A stretch of DNA of 64,000 nt from contig CAVYUG010000001.1 of the NCBI GenBank assembly GCA_963771655.1, positions 310,001 to 374,000 on the forward strand, written 5' to 3'. The translations under genes were made by a program, and so were the position numbers. The notes under the pieces are model-generated. The model had not been told where the DNA came from. It saw nothing but the letters and a program-made list of their open reading frames with translations, and ran no database searches. Source of the stretch: JAWVFM01 sp963771655. GTDB lineage: Bacteria > Actinomycetota > Thermoleophilia > Solirubrobacterales > 70-9. This document shows, in pieces, positions 24,399 to 32,153 of the stretch; positions within the stretch are counted from its first letter, which is position 1; each line of letters begins with the position of its first letter.

Positions 24399-26407
24399 GC
24401 CCGCATCGCGTCGAGGTCGCGGCGCAGCTCCTTGAGCTCGTCGCGGATCCGCGCCGCCTCCTCGAAGCGAAGGTCCTCGGCGGCAGCGAGCATCTCCTCC
24501 TCCAGCTCCACGATGATCTTCTCGAGCTCGTCCGGCCCCTTGATCGGCTCGCCGTCGCGGTGCAGGGCGCGCTTTCGTCGCGCCGGGGCCGACCGCGATT
24601 CCATGGCGAGGAAGTCGGAGATGTCGGAGATCCCCTTCTGGACGGTCTCCGGGGTGATGCCATGCTCGCGGTTGTAGGCGAGCTGGATCTCTCGCCGGCG
24701 ATCGGTCTCGGCGATCGCCACCCGCATCGCCTCCGTCTCGCGGTCGGCGTACATGAGCACGCGCCCACGGACGTTCCGGGCGGCCCGCCCGATCGTCTGG
24801 ATCAGGCTCGTCTCGCCCCGGAGGAACCCCTCCTTGTCGGCATCGAGAATGGCGACGAGCGACACCTCGGGCAGGTCGAGGCCCTCGCGCAGGAGGTTGA
24901 CGCCGACCAGGACGTCGTACTCGCCGAGCCGGAGGTCGCGAATGATCTGGATCCGCTCGATCGTGTCGACCTCGGAGTGCAGGTAGCGCACCCGGAAGCC
25001 GTGCTCGAGGAGGTATCCCGTGAGGTCCTCGGCCATCTTCTTCGTCAACGTGGTGACGAGGACGCGCTCGCCGACCTCGGCGCGGCTCCGGACCTCCTCC
25101 ATGAGGTCGTCGATCTGGTTGCGCGTCGCCCGCACGTCGACCTCCGGGTCGATGATCCCTGTGGGGCGCACGATCTGCTCGACGATCCGCTTCGAGGACG
25201 AGCGCTCGAACTCGCCCGGCGTGGCCGAAACCATCACGAGCTGGCCGACCCGGTCGAGGAACTCGTCGAAGCGGAGCGGCCGGTTGTCGATCGCCGACGG
25301 GAGACGGAACCCGAAGTCGACGAGCGTCTGCTTCCGCGAGCGGTCGCCCTCGTACATCCCTCCGAGCTGGGGGACCGTCTGGTGCGACTCGTCGACAAAG
25401 ACGAGGAAATCATCGGGGAAGTAGTCGATCAGCGTGTGCGGGGGGCTGCCGGGCTCGCGGCCGTCGAGGATCCGCGAATAGTTCTCGATACCGTTGCAGA
25501 AGCCGAGCTCCTTGAGCATCTCGAGGTCGTACTCGGTGCGCTGGCGCAGCCGGTGGGCCTCGAGCTCCTTGCCCCGCTCGCCGAACCAGGCGAGGCGCTC
25601 GTCCATCTCCCGCTTGATTTCGACGACCGATCGCTCGAGCGTCTCCTCCTCGGTCACGTAGTGGGTCGCGGGCCAGACCGCCACGTGGTCGATCTCGTCG
25701 AGGATCTCCCCCGTCAACGGGTCGAAGTGCTGCACCCGCTCGACCTCGTCGCCGAAGAGCGTGATCCGGTACGCGGTCTCGGCGTAGGCGGGGTAGATCT
25801 CCACCACCTCGCCCTTCGAGCGGAAGGTCCCGCGGGAGAGCACGGTGTCGTTCCGCTGGTATTGCATCCCGACGAGCTTGCGGAAGAGGGTGTTGCGGTC
25901 GATCTCCTCGCCGACCTTGAAGAGCTGCATCTGGCGCCTGTAGAGCTCGGGTGAGCCGATGCCGTAGATGCATGAAACCGAGGCGACGATCACGACGTCG
26001 CGCCGGGCGAGGAGCGCGGCCGTCGCCGAGTGCCGCAGCCGGTCGATCTCGTCGTTGATCGACGAGTCCTTCTCGATGTAGAGGTCCTGCGCCGGCACGT
26101 AGGCCTCGGGCTGGTAGTAGTCGTAGTAGCTGACGAAGTACTCGACCGAGTTCTCGCGGAAGAACTCACGGAACTCGTTGCAGAGCTGCGCGGCCAGCGT
26201 CTTGTTGTGAGCGATTACGAGCGAGGGACGGCCGAGCTCGGCGATCACCCCGGCCATCGTGAAGGTCTTGCCCGTCCCGGTCGCGCCGAGCAGGGTCGTG
26301 AACCGCTCGCCCGCGGTGATCCCCTCGGCCAGGCTGGCGATGGCCTTGGGCTGGTCGGCCGTTGCGGTGTAGGCGGGATTGAGGCCGAATTCAGGCACTC
26401 GGTTCAC
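24395..26407 (-). CDS. uvrB: Excinuclease ABC subunit B
   Basis: UvrB is the damage-verifying helicase of nucleotide excision repair; it hands DNA to UvrC. The approximately 670-residue protein has Walker A LLGATGTGKTFT, the beta-hairpin region VSYYDYYQPEAYVP, the DESH motif (VFVDESHQTVPQL), motif VI QTIGRAARN, and a C-terminal UVR coiled coil (LEEEMLAAAEDLRFEEAAR). GTG at 26407 or 26398 both fit the family start PEFGLNPAY. It is part of the uvrB-uvrA set but separated from uvrA by several unrelated genes. uvrC is not in the window. Confidence 0.98.
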   Translation of the reverse strand: MNRVPEFGLNPAYTATADQPKAIASLAEGITAGERFTTLLGATGTGKTFTMAGVIAELGRPSLVIAHNKTLAAQLCNEFREFFRENSVEYFVSYYDYYQPEAYVPAQDLYIEKDSSINDEIDRLRHSATAALLARRDVVIVASVSCIYGIGSPELYRRQMQLFKVGEEIDRNTLFRKLVGMQYQRNDTVLSRGTFRSKGEVVEIYPAYAETAYRITLFGDEVERVQHFDPLTGEILDEIDHVAVWPATHYVTEEETLERSVVEIKREMDERLAWFGERGKELEAHRLRQRTEYDLEMLKELGFCNGIENYSRILDGREPGSPPHTLIDYFPDDFLVFVDESHQTVPQLGGMYEGDRSRKQTLVDFGFRLPSAIDNRPLRFDEFLDRVGQLVMVSATPGEFERSSSKRIVEQIVRPTGIIDPEVDVRATRNQIDDLMEEVRSRAEVGERVLVTTLTKKMAEDLTGYLLEHGFRVRYLHSEVDTIERIQIIRDLRLGEYDVLVGVNLLREGLDLPEVSLVAILDADKEGFLRGETSLIQTIGRAARNVRGRVLMYADRETEAMRVAIAETDRRREIQLAYNREHGITPETVQKGISDISDFLAMESRSAPARRKRALHRDGEPIKGPDELEKIIVELEEEMLAAAEDLRFEEAARIRDELKELRRDLDAMRA

Positions 26408-26438
26408 GATAGCCGGGCGCCCAGCTAGCTTTCGAGTG

Positions 26439-27323
26439 GTGAGAAGGCCGGCTCTGGCAGGGAGGCTGGGCATGACCGCGATCGCCTTGGCGCTCGCTCC
26501 GGCATCGGCCTCGGCCGGCGCGACGCCCGAGGCCTTGTTCCACCTCCGCGGCACGCACGGCTACGACATCTCCGTCGACGCGAGCGCGGGCCCCTCGACG
26601 CTGGTCGCCTCAAAGGCCCGCCGGCTCGGCGTCCCCACCTCGCGCCTGCCGAAGGCCGCCGGTGACGACGTCGCGATCAGCGTCTCGAAGGGCCACTCGG
26701 CCGAATCCGCGTACTTCGTCTCCGGCATCGTGACGGCGCGCCGGATCCACGCCCGCTTCGGCCAGTTCGGGCGCGTGCAGGTGAGGTTCAGGGCGCTCCG
26801 GAGCCGTCGGGTCGTCCTGCCGCGGCCGTGCACCGGCTGGGTCATCGTGCGCACCGGCACCTTCACGGGCAGGATCCGCTTCCACGGCGAGCACCGCTAT
26901 ACGCGCGTCGCGGCGGGCGGCGCGACCGGGCGAGTGATCCTTCCCCACGACGTCCGCTGCGAGAGCACCAACGCCGGAGCCGCGAAACAGCACGGCACCG
27001 CGGTCATCGCCCGCTCCCCGGGAACGTACTTCGTCGCCTTCAAGGACGATTCGGTCGCGAAGCCGCTCTGCCTGGCCCTAGCCGACGGCGGCGCGGGCCG
27101 CATCACCATCCTGCGCCTCATCCTGATCAGCGCCGGGCCGGGAGCCTTCACCTTCGCGCCCGAGCTGAGCGCCGCCCACCTCGACCTGCCCGCCCCGTTT
27201 TCGGGCGTGGGCAACTTCGCCGCCCCGCACGCGTGGACGGGCACCCTCACGGCGTCCTTCCCTGGCGCGACGGCCGTGCCGTTCGCGGGTGCCGGCTTCC
27301 ACGCGCGGATGAAGCGCTTCTGA
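26439..27323 (+). CDS. Hypothetical secreted protein
   Basis: A protein of about 294 residues. From GTG 26439 it reads VRRPALAGRLG and a hydrophobic core ending APASASA, a convincing Sec signal; an internal ATG at 26472 has GGGAGG just upstream but would remove the positive residues, so the start is undecided. The mature part is beta-rich with no known motif, containing pairs such as FTGRIRFHGEHRYTRV and a Cys pair around residues 145 and 185. It resembles other actinobacterial secreted proteins of unknown function. Its last 246 bases overlap the opposite-strand MFS gene. Confidence 0.65.
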   Translation: MRRPALAGRLGMTAIALALAPASASAGATPEALFHLRGTHGYDISVDASAGPSTLVASKARRLGVPTSRLPKAAGDDVAISVSKGHSAESAYFVSGIVTARRIHARFGQFGRVQVRFRALRSRRVVLPRPCTGWVIVRTGTFTGRIRFHGEHRYTRVAAGGATGRVILPHDVRCESTNAGAAKQHGTAVIARSPGTYFVAFKDDSVAKPLCLALADGGAGRITILRLILISAGPGAFTFAPELSAAHLDLPAPFSGVGNFAAPHAWTGTLTASFPGATAVPFAGAGFHARMKRF

Positions 27324-28520
27324 GCGCGCGAAGGCGACCCGAGCGCCTGCGGCCGCGAGGAGCGCGGCGAGTCCGCCGAGAATGAGCCCGGACCTCGGGC
27401 CGAGCGTCTCTGCGAGCCACCCCGTGAGCGGCCCGCCGATCGGCGTCGAGCCCAGGAAAACGATTCCGTAGAGCGCCATCACCCGGCCCCGCATCGCCGG
27501 CTCCACCCGCAGCTGAAGCTGTGAGTTGACGCCCGCGGCAAACGTGATGCTGGCGGCGCCGAGCGGGACCATCGCGGCGATCTCGAGCGGAAAGGTCGGC
27601 GCGACCGCAGCGATGAGCCCGAAGAAGCCGAAAGCCCCTGCCGAGAGCGTTATCAGTCGGGGGCCCGTGGACCCCCGCGCCCCCGTCGCCAGCGCCCCGA
27701 CGATCGACCCGGCTCCCATCGCCGCGAGCAGAAGCGCGTAGCCGGACGCGTCCTGGCCGAACGTGAAGTGGGCGAGGAGCGGCAGGACGGTCTGGAAGTT
27801 GAAGGCGAGGGTCCCGACCAGCGCCATCATCGCGAGTGGGATTGCGAGCGCCGGGGTCCGCGCGACGTACCGGATCGCCGCGCGAACCGCGCCTGGCTCG
27901 TGCTCGGCGCGGGGCGCGGGGCGCAGGAGCTCGGGCTCCATGCTGCGGAGGGCAACGATCATGACCCCGAAGGTCAGGGCGTTGAGCGCAAAGCACGGCG
28001 CGACACCGAGCACCGCGATCAGCGCGCCCGCCAGCGCGGGGCCGATGATCCGTGACGAGTGGATGATCACGCTGTTGAGGCTCACCGCGTTGACCACGCG
28101 GTCGGCGCCGACCATCTCGATCACGAAGCTCTGCCGCGCGGGATTGTCGATCGAGTTGATGCTCCCGCGCGCGAACGCCGTGACGAAAACCATCCAGGGG
28201 GCGACCACGCCGCCGACCGTGACGGCGAAGAGCCCGAGCGCCGGCAGTGCCATCGCCGCTTGCGTATAGGTGAGGAGGCGGCGCTTCGGCACGCGATCGG
28301 CCACCAAGCCGCCGAAGGCGGCGAAGAGGAGGAACGGCGCGAACTGGGCGGCCGTCAGGGCCCCGACCGCGATGCCGCTGCCCGTCAGGGTCAGGATCAG
28401 CCACGCCTCGGCCACCATCTGCATCCAGTTGCCGGACAGCGACACGAGCTGACCCGTGAAGTAGCGGCGGTAGTTCGGGACGCCGAGGGAGCTGAATGAG
28501 CGACGGAGCGCGGCCGTCAC
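27078..28520 (-). CDS. MFS transporter (EntS/tetracycline-efflux type) with antisense-encoded tail
   Basis: The 480-residue protein has 11-12 membrane helices, starting SLGVPNYRRYFTGQLVSLSG, and motif A GGLVADRVPKRRLLTYT after helix 2, as in EntS-type drug and siderophore exporters. The membrane part ends near residue 399. The last 80 residues (Arg/Gly/Glu-rich) are read from the strand opposite the end of the secreted-protein gene and look like accidental read-through. GTG at 28520 overlaps the marR stop (GTGA), so repressor and exporter are co-expressed. Substrate unknown. Confidence 0.85.
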   Translation of the reverse strand: MTAALRRSFSSLGVPNYRRYFTGQLVSLSGNWMQMVAEAWLILTLTGSGIAVGALTAAQFAPFLLFAAFGGLVADRVPKRRLLTYTQAAMALPALGLFAVTVGGVVAPWMVFVTAFARGSINSIDNPARQSFVIEMVGADRVVNAVSLNSVIIHSSRIIGPALAGALIAVLGVAPCFALNALTFGVMIVALRSMEPELLRPAPRAEHEPGAVRAAIRYVARTPALAIPLAMMALVGTLAFNFQTVLPLLAHFTFGQDASGYALLLAAMGAGSIVGALATGARGSTGPRLITLSAGAFGFFGLIAAVAPTFPLEIAAMVPLGAASITFAAGVNSQLQLRVEPAMRGRVMALYGIVFLGSTPIGGPLTGWLAETLGPRSGLILGGLAALLAAAGARVAFARSEALHPRVEAGTRERHGRRAREGRREGARPRVRGGEVAHARKRGGQVEVGGAQLGREGEGSRPGADQDEAQDGDAARAAVG

Positions 28521-28975
28521 GCGCGCTCGTCCGAGAGCAGCTTCTCGAGCAGCTCCGAGGCCCGCTCCAGAGTCGAGAGCTCCTCGGGATCGAGCACCCG
28601 TAGGCGAGCGGCGAGGTAGGCGGTCTTGCGCCGCCGAAGCCGCCGGATCAGCGCGCTCCCGGCCGGCGTCAGCCGCAACAGGCAGCTGCGCGCGTCGGCG
28701 GAGGCGGCGGCGCGCCCGATCAGCCCGTCCTCCTCCAGCCTCGCGGCGACGCGGGTGGCCGTGGGACGCTTGATGCGCTCGCGCTCGGCGAGCTCGCTCG
28801 GCGTGAGCGGCCCGTGCCGCTCGATCGTGGCAAGCGCGGAGCCCTGGGAGGGGCTCAGCTCCGGCGCCGCCTCCTGGCGCAGCCGCCTCGCCGTGCGCGT
28901 GATCGCAAGCCGAAGGTGAGTGGCGACGTCGACGGCGCGCTCGTCGCTCGTCGGGGCTTCAGCCGTAATCGCCAT
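28517..28975 (-). CDS. MarR family transcriptional regulator
   Basis: A 152-residue winged-helix repressor. Core features: LSPSQGSALATIERHGPLTPSELAERERIKRPTATRVAARLEEDGLI, with the recognition helix KRPTATRVAARLE, and wing DARSCLLRLTPAG, a DxRxxxxxLT-type signature of MarR. Dimerisation helices lie at both ends. It starts with ATG at 28975 and overlaps the exporter gene by 4 bp. An imperfect palindrome lies 2-20 bp upstream of the start codon, so autorepression that also controls the exporter is likely. Confidence 0.93.
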   Translation of the reverse strand: MAITAEAPTSDERAVDVATHLRLAITRTARRLRQEAAPELSPSQGSALATIERHGPLTPSELAERERIKRPTATRVAARLEEDGLIGRAAASADARSCLLRLTPAGSALIRRLRRRKTAYLAARLRVLDPEELSTLERASELLEKLLSDERA

Positions 28976-28976
28976 A

Positions 28977-28995
28977 TAGTTAGCTTAGCGAATTA
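28977..28995. promoter_or_regulatory. Putative MarR operator
   Basis: TAGTTAGC (28977-28984), TTA spacer, GCGAATTA (28988-28995) make a 19-bp palindrome matching at 6 of 8 positions per arm. It is AT-rich in a very GC-rich region, overlaps the leader of the marR-MFS transcript, and has the size expected for MarR-family sites. Confidence 0.55.
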
Positions 28996-29046
28996 GTTTC
29001 GCGGCCTTGACAACCTGTCAGGATCCAGCGGAACGCAACGTCTGAG

Positions 29047-29079
29047 AGCGCCGCGCCCCTCGGGGGCGCGGCGCTTTTC
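29047..29079 (+). terminator. Strong stem-loop with T-run upstream of DoxX-like gene
   Basis: GCGCCGCGCCCC (29048-29059) pairs perfectly with GGGGCGCGGCGC (29063-29074) around a 3-base loop, extended by an A-T pair and followed by TTTT. It points rightward but no annotated gene precedes it; it could end a short RNA that starts in the MarR promoter region or act as an attenuator for the gene at 29095. Confidence 0.65.
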
Positions 29080-29094
29080 GCTTAAGGTCCGGCC

Positions 29095-29463
29095 ATGCGA
29101 GCGTCGCAGCGCCTGGTCACGGGATTTTTCGTCTTCGCCGGGACGATGCACTTCGTGCGCCCGGCGTACTACCGGGCGATCATGCCTCCGTACGTCCCTC
29201 GCCACCGAGAGGCGGTGGTCGTGAGCGGGGTGGCCGAGATCGCCGGCGGCGTCGCAGTCGCCTCGCCGCGAGCCCGCCCACTCGCCCGCTGGTGGCTGAT
29301 CGCCCTGCTCGCCGCTGTCTTCCCCGCCAACGTTCACATGACGGTCAATCCCGAACAGGTCCGCGGCCTCGACCTCGACCGGATACCCCGCTGGGCCCTC
29401 TGGGCCCGGCTGCCGCTTCAGCCGCTGATGATGTGGTGGGTCTGGCGCGCCACCGCTGAGTAG
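29095..29463 (+). CDS. DoxX-like membrane protein
   Basis: The 122-residue protein has four hydrophobic stretches and the sequence FFVFAGTMHFVRPAYYRAIMPPYVP at its N-terminus, as in short DoxX-like proteins (His and Pro in the first loop, then a GVAEIAGG helix). Such proteins are small membrane proteins with suspected redox roles, but few are characterised. It starts at ATG 29095 with AAGG about 7 bases upstream, and its coding sequence is preceded closely by the stem-loop. The stop is 7 bp from that of the convergent lytic transglycosylase. Confidence 0.8.
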   Translation: MRASQRLVTGFFVFAGTMHFVRPAYYRAIMPPYVPRHREAVVVSGVAEIAGGVAVASPRARPLARWWLIALLAAVFPANVHMTVNPEQVRGLDLDRIPRWALWARLPLQPLMMWWVWRATAE

Positions 29464-29470
29464 GCCGCCG

Positions 29471-30034
29471 TCACTTGAGGCCGAGCTCGCTGGCGTACTT
29501 GCTCGCGTACTCGTCGCGCTTCTCGAGCACCTCCGCAACGTAGGCGCGCGTCTCGGGATACGGAATGTCGTCGAGCGCCAGCGACGGGCCACCCCACTTG
29601 TCGACGGCGTTGAAGCCGGCGTTGTAGGCGGCGAGCGCCGCCACCTCGTTGCCCTCGTAGCGGTCGAGGAGGTGGCTCAGGAGGAAGCAGCCGTACCTGA
29701 TGTTGATGTCGGGGTCGTGGAGGTCATCGAGCACGAAGTCGGTCCCCCCGCTGAGCCGCCTTATGTACTCGGCCGCCTGCGGAGTGATCTGCATCAGCCC
29801 GATCGCGCCTGCGCTCGACTCCTGGTCGCGGAAGCGAGACTCCGAGTAGATCACGGCCGCGATCAGCGCCGGGTCGAGGTCCTTCTCGGCGGCCTGCTGG
29901 CGGATGATGTCCTCGTGCTGTAGGGGAAGCGTGAGCTCCTGGATTGCCTTCTCGACGTTCACCTGGCTGAGGAGGACCGCCAGCCCGGCGCCCAGGATCA
30001 GGGCCACGACCGCGCGACGTCGCCACACGGTCAC
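29471..30034 (-). CDS. Membrane-anchored lytic transglycosylase (SLT domain)
   Basis: A protein of about 187 residues with one N-terminal membrane anchor (AVVALILGAGLAVLLSQV), then an SLT lysozyme-like domain: VIYSESRF with the catalytic Glu, SSAGAIGLMQITPQAA, and ALAAYNAGFNAVDKWGG. These enzymes cut peptidoglycan between MurNAc and GlcNAc to form an anhydro end. GTG at 30034 (or 30028) gives a basic start before the helix. It follows coaE by about 50 bp in the rpsA-coaE transcript. Confidence 0.92.
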   Translation of the reverse strand: MTVWRRRAVVALILGAGLAVLLSQVNVEKAIQELTLPLQHEDIIRQQAAEKDLDPALIAAVIYSESRFRDQESSAGAIGLMQITPQAAEYIRRLSGGTDFVLDDLHDPDINIRYGCFLLSHLLDRYEGNEVAALAAYNAGFNAVDKWGGPSLALDDIPYPETRAYVAEVLEKRDEYASKYASELGLK

Positions 30035-30087
30035 GCGGCTTCTGTAGCCGGTCCGGCGCGCGCCGGTGGTCCGTGGAGTGGAGGCGG

Positions 30088-30714
30088 TCAGGCGGTGCTC
30101 CGGATGGCGACCAGGCGCGGCAAGAGCTCTTCGAGCTCGGCGCGCAGCGCATCGCGGTCGCCGTCGTTGCTCACGACGAAGGTCGCTCGCCGCTCCTTCT
30201 CGGCCGCCGGAAGCTGCCGGCCCGCGCGGCTCTCGACCAGGTCCGTGCCGCGGTCGGCCGCGCGCCTGGCGCGGGTCTCTTCGCTCGCCGCGACGGCAAT
30301 CGTCGCGTCGAAGAAGCTCTCCATCCCGGTCTCGAACAGAAGCGGCACCTCGACCACGGCAACCGAAGTATGGGGCGGCAGGCCGACGACCCAATCGGCA
30401 ATGCGCTCACCGACAAGCGGATGGAGCACGGACTCGAGCCAGGCGAGCTCCTCCGGCTTCTCGAAGACGACGGCGCCGACCTGGGGGCGGTCCAGGTCTC
30501 CCGCCGGTGCGACCTCCGGGCCCCACCGCTGGACCAGCCGGTCTCGAACCTCATCCGTGCCGAGAATCTCGTGGACGACGGCGTCGCTCTCCAGGGTCGC
30601 GGCGCCGAGGCTCTCGAGCGCCGCGAGGGCTTCGGACTTCCCGGCGGCGATCGCGCCGGTGAGGCCGATCAGCGGCGGGCGTTCACTCGCCGGGAGATGA
30701 CTCGGGCGCCGCAT
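30088..30714 (-). CDS. coaE: Dephospho-CoA kinase
   Basis: CoaE phosphorylates the 3' hydroxyl of dephospho-CoA, the last step of CoA synthesis; pan genes for earlier steps are at 6976-9125. The 208-residue protein has P-loop LIGLTGAIAAGKSEAL, the DAVVHEIL segment, the VVEVPLLFETGMESFFD strand with a conserved Glu, and the lid helix EETRARRAADRG. ATG at 30714 lies within the end of rpsA, overlapping it by about 32 bp; other starts upstream would lengthen an Arg/Pro-rich, non-conserved extension. Confidence 0.95.
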   Translation of the reverse strand: MRRPSHLPASERPPLIGLTGAIAAGKSEALAALESLGAATLESDAVVHEILGTDEVRDRLVQRWGPEVAPAGDLDRPQVGAVVFEKPEELAWLESVLHPLVGERIADWVVGLPPHTSVAVVEVPLLFETGMESFFDATIAVAASEETRARRAADRGTDLVESRAGRQLPAAEKERRATFVVSNDGDRDALRAELEELLPRLVAIRSTA

Positions 30715-32098
30715 CCTCCGGCTCCGCGTCCTCGGCTGCCGCTTCCGTGTCCTCGGGCGGCTCGATGTCCTCGGCCGCCGGAGCCCCGTCCTCAGGGGCA
30801 GGCTCGATCGGCTCAGCCTCGGTGGCGGCGGGCTCTGCCTCAACGGCGGCGGCCTCATCCTCGGCCGGCGTCTCCGGAAAGACCTCGTCGGAGACGTCGA
30901 GGTCGGGAAGCTCGGCGGGTGGCGATTCCGCCTCATCGGTGAGCTCAGCCGGGATCAGGTCCCGCAGCGGCAGTGCCTGCGAGGGCTGCGCGCGCTTCAC
31001 GCTCAGCGAGATCCGGCGGCGCGACTCGTCGATCTCGAGGACTCGCACCCATACCTCCTGGCCCGGCTGTACGACCTCGCCCGGGCTCTCGACGTGGTGG
31101 TCGGCGAGCTCGGAGATGTGGACCAGCCCTTCGACGCCGGGAACGATCTCGACGAAGGCGCCGAACGCGACGACCTTCGTGACCTTGCCCTCGAACGCGT
31201 CGCCGGGCTTGTACTCGTTGGTGACCCGCGTCCAAGGGTCCTCCTGGGTCTGCTTGAGCCCGAGCGAGATCCGCTGGCGGTCGCGGTCGATATCGAGGAC
31301 CTTGACCCGGACCGTCTCACCGACGGACAGGACCTCCGACGGGTGGTTGACGTGGCTCCACGAAAGCTCGGAGATGTGGATGAGGCCGTCGATGCCCTCG
31401 AGGTCGACGAAGGCGCCGAAGTCGACGATGTTGGAGATCTTGCCCTCCACGACCTGGCCCGGCTGCAGGCGGCCGAGGATCTGCTCGCGGACCTCCTTGC
31501 GCTCCTCCTCGAGGACGGCGCGTCGCGAGAGGACCACGTTGTTGCGGCTGCGGTTCAGCTCGATGACGCGGCACTCGAGCGTCTGGCCCTTGAACTCGTC
31601 GAGGTTGTGGACGCGCCGGATGTCGACCAGCGAAGCGGGCAGGAACCCGCGGACGCCGAGGTCGAGGATGAGGCCGCCCTTGACGACCTCGATCACGACG
31701 CCCTCGATCGGCTCGCCGGTCTCGGCGGCGCGCTCGATCTTGCGCCAGGCCTTCTCGAAGCGGGCACGCTTCTTCGACAGGAGGAGGCGCCCCTCCTGGT
31801 CCTCCTTCGTGAGCACGAGCGCGTCGACCTGCTCGCCGAGGGAGACCTCCTCGCCCGGATCGACCGAACGGCGGATCGACAGCTCGTTCGAAGGGATGAC
31901 GCCCTCCGACTTGTAGCCGATGTCGACGAGGACCTCGTCCTTGTCGATACGCACCACCTCGCCGCTCACGACGTCGCCCTCCTCGAACGGCTTGATCGTC
32001 GCGTCGTAGTTCGGGACGAGCTGGCCGTCGACCTCGATCATGAGGTCGGTGCTCGTGCTCGGCGGCGGCGGGGCGGTCGCTGTGTCGGTTGCGGCCAA
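30683..32098 (-). CDS. rpsA: 30S ribosomal protein S1, four S1 domains
   Basis: S1 binds mRNA at the ribosome. The approximately 471-residue protein has four S1 (OB-fold) domains: EEGDVVSGEVVRIDKDEVLVD, GEPIEGVVIEVVKGGLILDLG, GQVVEGKISNIVDFGAFVDL and GDAFEGKVTKVVAFGAFVEI, the last two with the GLIHISELSW-type RNA-binding strand. The C-terminal 110 residues are an acidic Ala/Glu/Pro-rich tail. Four rather than six domains is common in Gram-positives. The start is uncertain: TTG 32098 or ATG 32041. It is leftward with coaE, and divergent from the FAD oxidoreductase. Confidence 0.94.
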   Translation of the reverse strand: MAATDTATAPPPPSTSTDLMIEVDGQLVPNYDATIKPFEEGDVVSGEVVRIDKDEVLVDIGYKSEGVIPSNELSIRRSVDPGEEVSLGEQVDALVLTKEDQEGRLLLSKKRARFEKAWRKIERAAETGEPIEGVVIEVVKGGLILDLGVRGFLPASLVDIRRVHNLDEFKGQTLECRVIELNRSRNNVVLSRRAVLEEERKEVREQILGRLQPGQVVEGKISNIVDFGAFVDLEGIDGLIHISELSWSHVNHPSEVLSVGETVRVKVLDIDRDRQRISLGLKQTQEDPWTRVTNEYKPGDAFEGKVTKVVAFGAFVEIVPGVEGLVHISELADHHVESPGEVVQPGQEVWVRVLEIDESRRRISLSVKRAQPSQALPLRDLIPAELTDEAESPPAELPDLDVSDEVFPETPAEDEAAAVEAEPAATEAEPIEPAPEDGAPAAEDIEPPEDTEAAAEDAEPEDAAPESSPGE

Positions 32099-32153
32099 GG
32101 CGTGAGAGTGTAGAGGCGGCCGCTTTGAGGCAGGCGTTGGGTACCCTCGCGGC

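Noticed and set aside
24137..25954. Long + strand frame opposite uvrB
   Set aside because: Antisense shadow of a certain uvrB gene.
26408..26471. Independent promoter and divergent start for uvrB and the secreted protein
   Set aside because: The gap is too short and no -10/-35 pair is convincing; only the start alternatives are reported.
28970..29095. tRNA or other structured RNA gene in the larger intergenic gaps
   Set aside because: No cloverleaf-like arms, GTTCGA-type T-loop or CCA end was seen in this or the other gaps.
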